64,000 nucleotides of DNA from Alteromonas lipotrueae (GTDB taxonomy: Bacteria; Pseudomonadota; Gammaproteobacteria; Enterobacterales; Alteromonadaceae): NCBI RefSeq assembly GCF_019249215.1, contig NZ_JAESDI010000011.1:62001-126000 (forward strand), read 5' to 3'. The translations under genes and the position numbers were made by a program. Positions 39,042 to 48,198 of this stretch are shown piece by piece. The notes under the pieces are model-generated. The model was not told the DNA's origin. It ran no database searches and saw only the letters and a list, made by a program, of their open reading frames with translations. Position 1 is the first letter of the stretch. Every line of letters starts with the position of its first letter.

Positions 39042-39111
39042 GGCTGGATGCCATAGGTTGGACCTCACAGATTGGGTCTCACAGGGTGGTCTTCATTAAA
39101 TGGGGCTGCCC
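39042..39111 (+). repeat. Degenerate 14-bp tandem repeat upstream of the ABC1-kinase gene
   Basis: Five units in 14-base register start at 39042, 39056, 39070, 39084 and 39098. Units 2 and 3 read GGTTGGACCTCACA and GATTGGGTCTCACA; units 1, 4 and 5 are more divergent but keep the TGG core. The array ends 38 bases before the next start codon. Confidence 0.55.
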
Positions 39112-39149
39112 GCGTTTCATAAAAGATTAAAGGCTTCCAAGGTTACTTC

Positions 39150-40496
39150 ATGGCAAAAAATACCGATGAACGAAAAGCGCGAGCAGTACCGTCTTCTCGA
39201 ATTGGGAGAGTAGGGCGCCTAGGTGCTTTGGCAGGCAAAATTGCGGGTAATGTTGTTACTAATGGTGCCAGCCAATGGATTAAGGGCGAACGCCCTGCAC
39301 TTAGCGCATTGTTACTGACACCAAAAAATATTACCAACATTGCCGATCAGCTCGCCACCATGCGCGGTGCCGCCATGAAGCTAGGTCAGCTTATCTCTAT
39401 GGATACGGGCGACTTTTTACCGCCAGAACTCGCTACTATATTAGCTAGGCTAAGGGAAGATGCCGATCCTATGCCAAAAGCCCAATTAGATACCACGCTA
39501 AAGGCTCAATGGGGAGAAAGTTGGCATGATGACTTGCTGTATTTTTCCTATGCGCCCGTTGCCGCCGCTTCCATCGGTCAGGTACACAAAGTGATTACTA
39601 TGGACGGGAAAATGCTGGCCGCAAAGGTACAGTATCCTGGTGTACGTAAAAGTATCAGTAGCGATGTTGATAACGTAGCAACACTGATTAAACTCACAGG
39701 TTTGGTGCCGAGTTCGTTAGATATTGGCCCGCTGTTAGAAGAAGCAAAAATTCAACTTCATCAAGAAGCCGACTATCACCGCGAAGCCAGCATGCTATCG
39801 CGCTATAAAGACGCGGTTACGCAGCATAACGATGCTGAATTCGCTACCCAATTTGTAATACCCAGTGTTCATCCACAATTAACAACAGACTCTGTGCTGA
39901 CAATGGAATTTATTGAAGCTAGCCCCCTTGATGCTGCAATGAACGCTCCCCAAGAAACTCGCAACAAGTTAATGACGTCACTATTCCAATTATTTTTTAA
40001 CGAGATATTTGGCTTTAAGCTACTTCAAAGCGACCCGAACTTAGCCAACTATCGATACAAAGAAGATACTCAGCAATGGGTATTACTAGACTTCGGGGCA
40101 ACGCGTGAAGTACCAGACGATATTGCGATGGGCTACCAAGCTCTGCTTCAAAGTGCTGCCAGCGGTAATAAACAAGACATGCAACACGCTGCCCTACAAA
40201 TTGGCTTAATAAACCAAGAACACAGTGTTGCACAGCAAGATCTTGTTGTGGCATTGGGAATGGAAGCGTGTGAAGCAATTAGAGAAGACGGCCCCTACGA
40301 TTTCGGCAATAGCGACCTGTTGCCAAGACTGCACGACAAAGGCGTGGCGTTAACCATGCAGCATGATTTTTGGCACACACCGCCAGTTGATGCATTGTTT
40401 ATTCATCGCAAGTTAGGGGGGCTGTACATGTTGGCTAAGCGATTAGGCACACAAGTTAATATGCGCGCCGCCGCAGAGCCTTGGCTAAAGCCCTGA
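39150..40496 (+). CDS. ABC1/UbiB-family atypical kinase
   Basis: This 448-residue protein of the ABC1 (ADCK/UbiB) family has the signature KxGQ region in RGAAMKLGQLISMDTGDFLPPE (positions about 72-95). AAASIGQVHK serves as the A-rich nucleotide loop, the invariant lysine is in LAAKVQYPGV, and QSDPNLANY and LLDFGATRE are the metal-binding residues. Family members act in ubiquinone synthesis or lipid handling. This one lacks the C-terminal membrane helices of UbiB and is not near ubiquinone genes, so it is a paralogue of unknown target. Confidence 0.85.
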   Translation: MAKNTDERKARAVPSSRIGRVGRLGALAGKIAGNVVTNGASQWIKGERPALSALLLTPKNITNIADQLATMRGAAMKLGQLISMDTGDFLPPELATILARLREDADPMPKAQLDTTLKAQWGESWHDDLLYFSYAPVAAASIGQVHKVITMDGKMLAAKVQYPGVRKSISSDVDNVATLIKLTGLVPSSLDIGPLLEEAKIQLHQEADYHREASMLSRYKDAVTQHNDAEFATQFVIPSVHPQLTTDSVLTMEFIEASPLDAAMNAPQETRNKLMTSLFQLFFNEIFGFKLLQSDPNLANYRYKEDTQQWVLLDFGATREVPDDIAMGYQALLQSAASGNKQDMQHAALQIGLINQEHSVAQQDLVVALGMEACEAIREDGPYDFGNSDLLPRLHDKGVALTMQHDFWHTPPVDALFIHRKLGGLYMLAKRLGTQVNMRAAAEPWLKP

Positions 40497-40558
40497 GATT
40501 ACAGCCCTGACCTAACGCCTTGGCGGCCGTCCAAATATCACCTTAGCACCGTAAGTAA

Positions 40559-40867
40559 CTAATAAGGCAACTGCATGCTAAATGGTAACGCCATTTGTTC
40601 TGCACTTTTGGGTGGGTTACCAATCATTTCGTCATAGGGGGAGTCGTGTTTCATAACGGCTTGCTGGACAGTGCAGTGAGAAAATACTTCTCGTATTTGG
40701 CCTGTACTGAAAAAACGCATGGGTCGGTCTTGCTTGTCGTACACCATGCCGCTTTTGTCCCCCACGGTTAGGTAGACCAAATAAACGTTCATCTCATACG
40801 ACTGAACTTCAAGATAATCGATGTTTAAAGACTTACCTTCAATATGGGTAAATAGAAACTTGTGCAT
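40559..40867 (-). CDS. Small conserved protein, possibly DUF6482 family
   Basis: This 102-residue soluble protein contains SYEMNVYLVYLTVGDKSGMV and a QDRPMRFFS-type segment. These resemble a small gammaproteobacterial family (DUF6482) in which a beta-rich domain is followed by a helix. No catalytic residues are evident. I am unsure of the family name because no alignment could be made. It is monocistronic, convergent with the ABC1-kinase gene. Confidence 0.65.
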   Translation of the reverse strand: MHKFLFTHIEGKSLNIDYLEVQSYEMNVYLVYLTVGDKSGMVYDKQDRPMRFFSTGQIREVFSHCTVQQAVMKHDSPYDEMIGNPPKSAEQMALPFSMQLPY

Positions 40868-40955
40868 AACCGCCCCTCAGCGCACGTAAATCAACCGATG
40901 ACTTTTTTGATAATTTTTACGCTGCTTCTTACGGTGCTGGGGATAAACAGGTTCA

Positions 40956-42218
40956 TTACGATGGTATTGATGCTTGAGTATCGGTATCCTCTGAAGACAC
41001 GCTTTCAGCCATATTGCTGAGTGTCACACTAGAGCGCACAGCCCTAACGAGCATGATCATACTGACCAAACACGCGCCACCAAATATGGCCGAAGGAATA
41101 ACAAGCCCACTTCCTAGCCACATCAGTGGAAATATCAGTAGTCGAGGCCCTTCTAGCGCTAACGCCAATTTTGAACCGGCCAAAACAAACCCATTTTGGA
41201 TACTCATCGCCACTATTGTCGCCACCAATATTAACTGGTGAGCACCACTTAATGCTTCAATAAAAAGCAATAAGTATACGGTGATAGACAACACGATAAC
41301 GTGCTGCACCACACTGTAAAAAGTAACAGGGGCAGCCAATGCAGGATTAAATTTTTTGAACGAGGACAGCGGCGCCTTTTCGAAGGGAAAGCGTTCGGCC
41401 ACGTCTTTGGGGCGCCACCCCGTGCGACCAAACCACACACGCAGTTTATCTTGCCAACGTGTGGTGTAAAAGCTGTCTTTGGCTAATTGACTATAAAGCT
41501 GTGCATTCGCCCACAAAGGGTTAAAACTTTTCAATGCACCGCGAATGCCGAATACCGGTTTGTCACTTTCTAATTCTGGAATAAAGGTATTGAATAAACG
41601 ATCCCATATGATGAACACACCACCATAATTCTTATCGATATAAACACGGTTTTGGGCGTGATGTACACGATGGTTCGAGGGGGTAACAAACCATTTTTCC
41701 ATCCAGCCTAGTTTATCAATATGCTGAGTATGTACCCAGAATTGATATATCAAGTTAAGTGCACCAACGGTAATTATCATCTCGGGCGGAAAGCCTACCA
41801 ACGCCAATGGCAGATAGAAAATCCAACTGAAAATAGCGCCACTCGTTTGCCGCAATGCAGTAGTTAGGTTGTAGTCTTCACTGGAATGATGCACCACATG
41901 GGCAGCCCATAAAATACTCATTTCATGGCCCATACGATGATTCCAATAATAAAAGAAGTCGTACAATATGAATGCAGCTATCCATACCCAAGGTGAATAA
42001 CTCAGTTCGATAAACGCAAAAGTATTAAACACCAATACATAGAAAGTGAGCGGTATAAGTTGATGCCCAAGGGCCATGATTCTCGATAACACGCCCATGC
42101 TTAGACTGGTAATCGCATCGTTTGCACGATAGTGACCTGTTTTTTTCCGCTTATCGACAAATATTTCAATGGCGATAAGAAGAACAAATAAAGGAATAGC
42201 AAAAAGAATGACAGTCAT
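40956..42218 (-). CDS. Fatty acid hydroxylase/sterol desaturase family membrane enzyme
   Basis: About 420 residues from the ATG at 42218 (MTVILFAIPLFVLLIAIEIF); the frame extends 19 codons further up. The di-iron histidine clusters of the superfamily are present: HRMGH (about residue 95), HVVHH (about 108) and HRVHH (about 184). Multiple helices surround them, and a C-terminal membrane region of about 100 residues is added. The overall layout resembles alkylglycerol-monooxygenase-like proteins. It acts on a lipid in the inner membrane; the substrate is unknown. Confidence 0.88.
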   Translation of the reverse strand: MTVILFAIPLFVLLIAIEIFVDKRKKTGHYRANDAITSLSMGVLSRIMALGHQLIPLTFYVLVFNTFAFIELSYSPWVWIAAFILYDFFYYWNHRMGHEMSILWAAHVVHHSSEDYNLTTALRQTSGAIFSWIFYLPLALVGFPPEMIITVGALNLIYQFWVHTQHIDKLGWMEKWFVTPSNHRVHHAQNRVYIDKNYGGVFIIWDRLFNTFIPELESDKPVFGIRGALKSFNPLWANAQLYSQLAKDSFYTTRWQDKLRVWFGRTGWRPKDVAERFPFEKAPLSSFKKFNPALAAPVTFYSVVQHVIVLSITVYLLLFIEALSGAHQLILVATIVAMSIQNGFVLAGSKLALALEGPRLLIFPLMWLGSGLVIPSAIFGGACLVSMIMLVRAVRSSVTLSNMAESVSSEDTDTQASIPS

Positions 42219-42537
42219 AATATCTACGCATTTTAAACCCATTTGAATTGTTAATAATATGTAGCAAATAATCAAGTTATTTTATATTTCACTGCAAAAT
42301 TAAGGAATTTATAGAATGATGACACCAAAGTTTCTCCTTGTAACATTTCTTAAAACTAGCTGCTATCGCTAAGAAATTGCTACAAATTACGATCGAATTG
42401 CGAACCAATTACGTTAAAAAGTGTTCTAAATAAGGAAATTACCTTCATCAGAGAACAATTCTCTTGCGTGATATCCAAATATTGGGTGTTATCTCTGATA
42501 GTATTAATATTAGATCAGTTATTGCAGCGGAGATATT
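42219..42537. other. Divergent intergenic region
   Basis: These AT-rich 319 bases lie between the hydroxylase gene (minus) and the DUF3014 gene (plus). An 8-bp inverted repeat, ATCAGAGA at 42447-42454 with TCTCTGAT at 42492-42499, has a 37-base gap and lies 40 bases before the DUF3014 start, where an operator could be. Nothing else was recognised. Confidence 0.35.
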
Positions 42538-43398
42538 ATGAGCGAATCGTCAGAAAAGCGTACGTTAGGTCCCCATTTTCTTATTATCGGGGTAATAATT
42601 GTAGTCATCTTGGCTCTCGTGTTTTGGCCTTCGAAAGAAGAAGAGCCCGTCGCCCCCGAGCCTGAAGTTATTCAGCCAGATGCGGAAGCGCCTGTTGAAG
42701 AAGTGCCCGACGTTTTTGAAACTAAGCCTGCTCCGCCACCTTTAGAGCTTGAAGAGCCAGACGAAGTCCCTCCAATGCCGGAACCTGTAGAGCCAGATCC
42801 TGAGCCGTTAGATGTGAGCGACCCAGCCATAAAATCATCACTGCTGGATATTTCTACCGCCACTGACGACAGCGTAAACCGCATGATTGTGAATGAAGGT
42901 TTATTACAACGATTTGTGGTCTCGGTTACCAACTTAGCGAATGATGAAATGGCGCCCAATCACCAGTTGCTTACGCCTCCTGAACAAACATTTCGTGTTT
43001 ATTCGCAGGCTGGAAAGCAATGGATTGATGCCGCAAGCTATAAGCGCTATACACCTTATGTAAACATGCTTGAGTCTTTTGAAAGTGAAGCGTTATTGGG
43101 CATGTACGATATTTATAAAGGCGACATTCAAGACAAATACGCAGAAATTGGCGATTCGAATAAAAACTTCAATGAAGTGGTATTAGATGCTATCGATCAG
43201 TTGCTCGATACACCTGAAGTGCCGGTACCTGTTGAAGTGTATACCGATTCAGTTACCTATAAGTACACCGATCCTCGTTTAGAGAATCTAAACGAGCCGC
43301 AGAAGCAGTTGCTTCGTACAGGCCCAGACAATATGCGCCGTATTAAAGCAAAGCTGCGTGAAATTAAAGTGTTACTTGAAGAAAATGGATCTAACTAG
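42538..43398 (+). CDS. DUF3014-domain membrane-anchored protein
   Basis: This 286-residue protein has a short cytoplasmic N-terminus and one membrane helix (about 12-30). A Pro/Glu-rich stalk (about 35-95, many PEP and PEE repeats) could span the periplasm. A folded domain follows (about 100-286) with the family's RFVVSVTNLAN and MYDIYKGDIQDKY segments. The function is unknown. It overlaps the next gene by 14 bases. Confidence 0.85.
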   Translation: MSESSEKRTLGPHFLIIGVIIVVILALVFWPSKEEEPVAPEPEVIQPDAEAPVEEVPDVFETKPAPPPLELEEPDEVPPMPEPVEPDPEPLDVSDPAIKSSLLDISTATDDSVNRMIVNEGLLQRFVVSVTNLANDEMAPNHQLLTPPEQTFRVYSQAGKQWIDAASYKRYTPYVNMLESFESEALLGMYDIYKGDIQDKYAEIGDSNKNFNEVVLDAIDQLLDTPEVPVPVEVYTDSVTYKYTDPRLENLNEPQKQLLRTGPDNMRRIKAKLREIKVLLEENGSN

Positions 43399-43954
43399 AT
43401 TTCAACAGCAATTAAAGGGCACGTCTGACAAGGCGCGCCCCCTTCCGCCGGTGGAAAAGTGGAACCCGCCTTTTTGCGGTGATATCAATTTAACCATCGC
43501 GCTAGATGGCCGTTGGTTTTACGAAGGTAGCCCCATAGGTCGAGCAAGCCTAGTTAAGTTGTTCGCTTCTGTGCTTAAAAAAGAAAACGACAATTATTTT
43601 CTGGTTACCCCTGTTGAAAAAGTGGGCATTACCGTAGAAGACGTTCCTTTTTTGATTACCGAGTGGCGTTTTGATAACGATTGCTTAGAGCTCACCACGC
43701 AAACTGGCGATATCGTTACACTGAGCTCGGCAGAACAACTCAGCTTACGCAAGCCCCCCCCCGACTTACAAGATACCGAAGCAACGCCCATTCCCTATGT
43801 TTTAGTTAGACGCAATTTGTGGGCGCGCTTGCACCAAAACGTTTATTACCAACTGCTTGAGCACGCTACCGAGCAGCAAGAAGGTGATGAAACGCAATTT
43901 GTGGTTACCTCGAATTCTATCCCCTTCATTATTGGCGCCGTGCCCACGAAATAG
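43385..43954 (+). CDS. DUF1285-family protein
   Basis: This 189-residue protein (MDLTRFQQQLKG) starts within the last codons of the DUF3014 gene. The frame runs further up to a GTG, but the ATG at 43385 gives the usual N-terminus. PPVEKWNPPFCGDINLTI and DGRWFYEGSPIGRASLVKLF are hallmarks of this beta-rich family of unknown function. Translational coupling to DUF3014 suggests a shared job. Confidence 0.88.
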   Translation: MDLTRFQQQLKGTSDKARPLPPVEKWNPPFCGDINLTIALDGRWFYEGSPIGRASLVKLFASVLKKENDNYFLVTPVEKVGITVEDVPFLITEWRFDNDCLELTTQTGDIVTLSSAEQLSLRKPPPDLQDTEATPIPYVLVRRNLWARLHQNVYYQLLEHATEQQEGDETQFVVTSNSIPFIIGAVPTK

Positions 43955-44174
43955 TGGTGCAAGGCTTTAGCATTAAGCTTCGATGAAAGCCTTTGGTTAA
44001 AAGTCTCTGTTTAAAAGCTTGGGCAGAAGCTGAAGATGGCGAAGGCGATTGCGAGCAGTTTTAAATATCACAGCAAGTAAAATAGCACCGGTAAATAGCG
44101 CAAAGTTTTGCGTTAGCTTTACTGGTGTTTTACATTGGTTCTTCGTCTATTCAAACATCATAAGAAGAACCATC

Positions 44175-45482
44175 ATGAAAAAGACACTGACTTCCTTAGC
44201 TATTTCCTTAGGACTGGCAACACTTGGCACAATTGCTCTTTCAGCGCCTGCCTTTTCCGCAACCTTAGTGCACGCGGGTAAAGCCTTCACCGGTACGTCG
44301 GACAAGCTTAAAAGCGAAGTGACCATTATTATCGAGGGCAACAAAATTGCGTCGGTAGAGTCTGGCTATAAAACACCCTCAGAATCAGACACGGTTATCG
44401 ATTTAAAGCATGCCACAGTAATGCCTGGCTTGATGGATATGCATGTTCATCTATCTTCCCAGCATGGTGGCCCTCAAACCTATTTAGAACGCTTTTCATT
44501 GAATGAGGCTGACTATGCACTTAAGGCCGCTAACTATGCTGAAATTACGCTAGATGCTGGATTTACCACAGTACGTAATTTAGGTGACGGCTATCATGAA
44601 ACTGTCTCTCTTCGAAATGCGATCAGTAAAGGTTATGCCACCGGCCCGCGTATATTCACGGTTGGAAAATCAATAGCCACCACTGGCGGACATGCCGACC
44701 CAAGCAACGGATTATCTCACTTACTGCGCCCCGACGTTGGCCCTAAACAAGGCGTGGTTAACGGCGAAGTAGAAGTCCGTGAAGCCGTTCGCTCCCGTTA
44801 TCAAGACGGTGCAGATTTAATTAAAATCACTGCCACTGGCGGTGTATTGAGCGTAGCGAAAAGCGGTCAAAACCCACAATTTATGACCGATGAATTAGAC
44901 GCTATTGTACAGACCGCAAAAGATTACGGCATGACGGTAGCGGTTCACGCGCACGGTAAAGAAGGCATGAAACGCGCTATTGTCGCTGGCGTTGACTCTA
45001 TTGAACACGGCACCTATATGGACGACGAAGTGCGCGAACTAATGAAACAAAAAGGGACTTACTATGTGCCAACGATTTTGGCGGGTAAATTTGTTGCCGA
45101 TAAAGCGAAAATAGACGGTTACTTTCCTGAACTAGTGCGCCCAAAAGCCGCGGCAATTGGCCCGCTAATTCAAAATACCTTTGAAAAGGCTCACAAAGCA
45201 GGCGTAAAAATTGCTTTTGGAACAGACAGCGGAGTTTCTGCACATGGCGATAACGCGCAAGAATTCTCCCTAATGGTTGAAGCAGGCATGTCTGAAGCAG
45301 ACGCGCTATTGAGCGCCACCGCTAATAGCGCGGCATTGCTGGGCGTTAGTGATACATTAGGTACATTAGAGGCTGGAAAATTTGCCGACTTGGTGGCCGT
45401 GGTAGGTAACCCGCTAGAAGACATATCGCTTTTAGAAAGTGTGTCTTTTGTAATGAAGGACGGCAAAATTTACAAACAATAA
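44175..45482 (+). CDS. Secreted metal-dependent amidohydrolase (prolidase/imidazolonepropionase-like)
   Basis: About 435 residues from the ATG at 44175, which begins a clear signal peptide ([18 protein letters not shown], cleaved after about residue 27). The frame extends 42 codons upstream without signal features. The amidohydrolase barrel has MHVHL metal ligands (about residue 90), a candidate carboxylated Lys in [10 protein letters not shown] (about 218), metal His residues in [10 protein letters not shown] and SIEHGTY, and the Asp in [10 protein letters not shown] (about 355). Relatives hydrolyse Xaa-Pro or N-acyl amino acids in the periplasm; the substrate is unassigned. Confidence 0.9.
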   Translation: MKKTLTSLAISLGLATLGTIALSAPAFSATLVHAGKAFTGTSDKLKSEVTIIIEGNKIASVESGYKTPSESDTVIDLKHATVMPGLMDMHVHLSSQHGGPQTYLERFSLNEADYALKAANYAEITLDAGFTTVRNLGDGYHETVSLRNAISKGYATGPRIFTVGKSIATTGGHADPSNGLSHLLRPDVGPKQGVVNGEVEVREAVRSRYQDGADLIKITATGGVLSVAKSGQNPQFMTDELDAIVQTAKDYGMTVAVHAHGKEGMKRAIVAGVDSIEHGTYMDDEVRELMKQKGTYYVPTILAGKFVADKAKIDGYFPELVRPKAAAIGPLIQNTFEKAHKAGVKIAFGTDSGVSAHGDNAQEFSLMVEAGMSEADALLSATANSAALLGVSDTLGTLEAGKFADLVAVVGNPLEDISLLESVSFVMKDGKIYKQ

Positions 45483-45536
45483 AGGAAGGCTTTGGGTATC
45501 AGGGCCGCATTAACGTCAAGGCAGTAAAAATAAAAG

Positions 45537-46127
45537 ATGGCACTGGGTAAAAAGGTAAAGAAAAAGACAAAGCAACTGGTAGACTCCAAACACATGCTTA
45601 CCAGTATTACGTTTGCGTCTTTTTTAGAGTCGACTATTGTGCCGGTGCCTCTTGAAGCGGTTATGGTGCCCTTGATGCAAGCCCGTCGCGATAAGCTTTG
45701 GCTGATAGCGCTAATGGCAACCTTGGGCTGTGTAGTGGGTGCAATATTTGGCTACGCGCTAGGGTATTATTTATTCGACCTACTCGGCCAGTGGGTAATT
45801 GATACTTTTTCCAGCCAACAACAATTCGACAGTGTTAAACAACAAATGCAGAACCAAGGTTTTTGGTTTGTGATGACATTAGGTATTGCCCCCATCCCCT
45901 TTCAAGTGGCCATGTTAGCAGCAGGTGCTACCAAATTCTCACTCGGCCTTTTTCTGTTAGCCACGGTGATCGCGCGGGCCATCCGCTATTTTGGCTTAGC
46001 CGCCGTAGTGTATTTCGCGGGAAACAAGGCCGAGCAGCTTATTAAGAAATATAAAATTGCCGCCATCGCCGTGCTCACTGCATTGGTTATTGGCTTATGG
46101 TTTACGGTTAATGTGTTGAAAGGTTAG
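45537..46127 (+). CDS. VTT-domain (DedA/YqaA-like) membrane protein
   Basis: This 196-residue protein has a basic N-terminus (KKVKKKTKQ). Helices and re-entrant loops follow, with the family motifs FLESTIVPVPLEAVMVPLM and TLGIAPIPFQVAMLAAGA containing the paired prolines. YqaA/DedA-type proteins are linked to lipid scrambling or membrane homeostasis. It starts 54 bases after the amidohydrolase gene and may be co-transcribed. Confidence 0.88.
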   Translation: MALGKKVKKKTKQLVDSKHMLTSITFASFLESTIVPVPLEAVMVPLMQARRDKLWLIALMATLGCVVGAIFGYALGYYLFDLLGQWVIDTFSSQQQFDSVKQQMQNQGFWFVMTLGIAPIPFQVAMLAAGATKFSLGLFLLATVIARAIRYFGLAAVVYFAGNKAEQLIKKYKIAAIAVLTALVIGLWFTVNVLKG

Positions 46128-46212
46128 TGGTTTTTCTAGCACTATTTAATGCGCACTTAACGCACTAATCTGCTTTGTAAATTACTTCGATAAAATTTTT
46201 CAATTTTACATT

Positions 46213-46227
46213 TGATAATAATTCTCA
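46213..46227 (+). promoter_or_regulatory. Fur box before a two-gene operon of unknown function
   Basis: TGATAATAATTCTCA matches the 7-1-7 Fur consensus (TGATAAT-N-ATTATCA) at thirteen of fourteen scored positions. It lies 34 bases before the start codon of the next gene. This is the best Fur-box match in the window, stronger than the one before the siderophore receptor. Confidence 0.8.
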
Positions 46228-46261
46228 TTTGCACTAATGTAGTTTTTAGGAGGTGCAAATT

Positions 46262-46723
46262 ATGAATTTACAACGGTTATGCCCAGTCTACAGGAAGTGG
46301 TTACAGCTAAACCCTTCACACGCCCGCGAGCACAGAATCGCTATGCAGGTACAAACGCAGCAAGCTCACCAAGCGGGCAAATATAACGAGGCGAGGAGCC
46401 TTGGCTATCAAACCTTCGAAGCCGCTAAAGTTGTTCTTACCGCCTTACAGCCGGTTTCCGATACGATTGATAAATCTATTCACGAAGATGTATTGGCCTT
46501 TGGCACAATGGCCATGTATTTATCTTCGTTGTTACACAAAGAAGATAAAAAACACGAAGCGCACCAAATTCTACAAGAGTGTCACCAGCAACTTATCGCC
46601 ATACTGCCTTTGCATGCCAGCAAGCCCTCGGTATGTAAGCTTATTTGCGCCATACAAGTTGCGCTTGAGCAGGGTAGCGGTTGTATGCCAGTTGAGCATC
46701 AGCAGGCGCTATCGTTGCACTAG
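46262..46723 (+). CDS. Helical (TPR-like) protein of unknown function, predicted iron-regulated
   Basis: About 153 residues from the ATG at 46262, which has a perfect AGGAGG eight bases upstream; a GTG three codons earlier is possible. No signal peptide or membrane helix is seen. The sequence is all-helical with a repeat-like pattern: AHQAGKYNEARSLGYQTFEA and EDKKHEAHQILQECHQQLIA look like tetratricopeptide helices. Several His and Cys residues are present. A Fur box overlaps the promoter region. I do not recognise the family. Confidence 0.75.
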   Translation: MNLQRLCPVYRKWLQLNPSHAREHRIAMQVQTQQAHQAGKYNEARSLGYQTFEAAKVVLTALQPVSDTIDKSIHEDVLAFGTMAMYLSSLLHKEDKKHEAHQILQECHQQLIAILPLHASKPSVCKLICAIQVALEQGSGCMPVEHQQALSLH

Positions 46724-46776
46724 TGATACAACCAATCAACCGTAAAACATACCCCATGAAGGCGAGGGACATCAGC

Positions 46777-46959
46777 ATGACAGTAGAAAACTTTCACGAC
46801 AAAAATGATTTTATCTCACTCAACGTTAAAGCATCAGTGCTTCGAAAAATGTTAAGCGGGCAAAACTTGCACGTGTCAGACATACATTGCAACTGCTCTC
46901 GTAGCAAACAACAATTGCAGCAACTTCTGTTACAAGCCGTAAGTGGTAACAACAAATAG
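46777..46959 (+). CDS. Small CNC-motif protein, second gene of the Fur-box operon
   Basis: About 60 residues from the ATG at 46777, chosen for GAGGG eight bases upstream. The frame has earlier ATGs at 46756 and 46723. The core reads LHVSDIHCNCSRSKQQL, with two cysteines in a CNC pattern next to a His, and could bind metal or a cofactor. It follows the helical protein gene by 53 bases. Function unknown. Confidence 0.6.
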   Translation: MTVENFHDKNDFISLNVKASVLRKMLSGQNLHVSDIHCNCSRSKQQLQQLLLQAVSGNNK

Positions 46960-46975
46960 GTAATAGCAAGTAAAA

Positions 46976-47008
46976 CGCACTACCGAGGCACTGCGCAGGT
47001 TTTTTTTT
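46976..47008 (+). terminator. Weak terminator after the Fur-box operon
   Basis: A poor stem (CGCA 46976-46979 with TGCG 46992-46995) is followed four bases later by nine T. The T-run and position, just after the last gene of the operon, are right, but the stem is weak. Confidence 0.4.
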
Positions 47009-47100
47009 TACGCTTCTATTATTCACGCCTTTATAACTAGTGGTTCGATTCTTGATAATCGTAATAAACGAAATTCAATTATACGAACGAGGAGCGCACC

Positions 47101-47913
47101 GTGCGCGATACATCAAACTGGCTTTCCGCCGTTGCTAGCGCAGGTTATAGCGCGAAAACCATCATGTACTCCATGCTTGGTCTCTTTATTCTTTCCTCGG
47201 TAATTACTGCTGCAGACCGTGAAAAAGCGACACAAGAACACGTGTTTGTCACACTCAAATCACAGCCGTTTGGTCAAGTGTTACTAGCTATTTTAATAGC
47301 GGGATTAGTGAGCTACGCCCTGTGGCGATGGCTTCAAAGTATTTTAAACACCGAATCACTAGATATGACAAAAACCAAAGACATTATTATGCGCGTGTTT
47401 TTGTTTGTATCGGGACTATTCTATTTTGGTGCCGCGTTCTTAGGTGCAAAGGTACTTATTGGCAGCAACTCAGGCAATAGTTCGACTGGTAGCGGTGGCT
47501 CAAAAGGGGAGCAGGTAAGCCATCAACTTCTGCAGTATCAATGGGGAACCTATTTGGTTGCCGCTATTGGTGCAGGTGTGCTTATATTTGCTTTTATGCA
47601 GTTTAAACACGCTTACAAAGCAGACTTCCTCAAAAAATTTGAACAAGCAAAGCTAACGGGTCACAAACGGAAAACGACCAAAGTGGTTGGTAGAATAGGC
47701 TATTTTGCCAGAGGTGTGGTGTATTTGCTGGTGGGCAGTTTCTTTGTCATATCTGCGGTAAAAAACGACCCATCTGAAGCGGGAGGGCTGCAACAAGCAC
47801 TACAAACCCTTACCCAGCAAACGTTCGGGCTCTACATGCTAGCTGCCATGGGAGTCGGGTTTATTATGTTTGGTATTTATTGCGGGTTTGAAGCCAGATA
47901 TCGTCGAACCTGA
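47101..47913 (+). CDS. DUF1206-family membrane protein
   Basis: This 270-residue protein starts at a GTG with GAGGAG eight bases upstream. Six hydrophobic helices form three similar pairs. Conserved family pieces are ASAGYSAKTIMYSMLGLFIL and VGRIGYFARGVVYLLVGSFF, which repeat the G-Y-x-A-(K/R)-x-x-x-Y pattern. A Gly/Ser-rich loop (about 125-140) separates repeats. The function of the family is unknown. Monocistronic. Confidence 0.88.
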   Translation: MRDTSNWLSAVASAGYSAKTIMYSMLGLFILSSVITAADREKATQEHVFVTLKSQPFGQVLLAILIAGLVSYALWRWLQSILNTESLDMTKTKDIIMRVFLFVSGLFYFGAAFLGAKVLIGSNSGNSSTGSGGSKGEQVSHQLLQYQWGTYLVAAIGAGVLIFAFMQFKHAYKADFLKKFEQAKLTGHKRKTTKVVGRIGYFARGVVYLLVGSFFVISAVKNDPSEAGGLQQALQTLTQQTFGLYMLAAMGVGFIMFGIYCGFEARYRRT

Positions 47914-47938
47914 GTTGACTAAAAGCGCTAAGCGCGCC

Positions 47939-48196
47939 CTACCCCCCTTTTTTGATCACATACTGATACGGCATTACATCGGTTTGTGATGCCACAAGGG
48001 TATGTTCCATAAATCGACAAAAACTGGGTATATCCCGTGCCGTTGAAGGGTCATCTGCCGTTACCGACAAAGTCTGACCGTCTTCCAGCTTACGTATTTG
48101 CAAACGCACCATCATCACGGGCTCTGGGCAACGAAGCCCCAACGCATCTAAATGCGTTGTGGCTTCATCAAAGGCTTGTTGAAATTCAGTCGCCAT
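47939..48196 (-). CDS. tusA: Sulfur-carrier protein TusA
   Basis: This 85-residue protein has the Cys-Pro-x-Pro motif [14 protein letters not shown] (Cys at about 22). TusA accepts persulfide sulfur from IscS and passes it on for tRNA 2-thiouridine synthesis and other uses. A C-terminal [11 protein letters not shown] is also typical. It starts two bases after the pyrE stop, so the two are co-transcribed, which is not the usual position for tusA in enterobacteria. Confidence 0.92.
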   Translation of the reverse strand: MATEFQQAFDEATTHLDALGLRCPEPVMMVRLQIRKLEDGQTLSVTADDPSTARDIPSFCRFMEHTLVASQTDVMPYQYVIKKGG

Positions 48197-48198
48197 AC

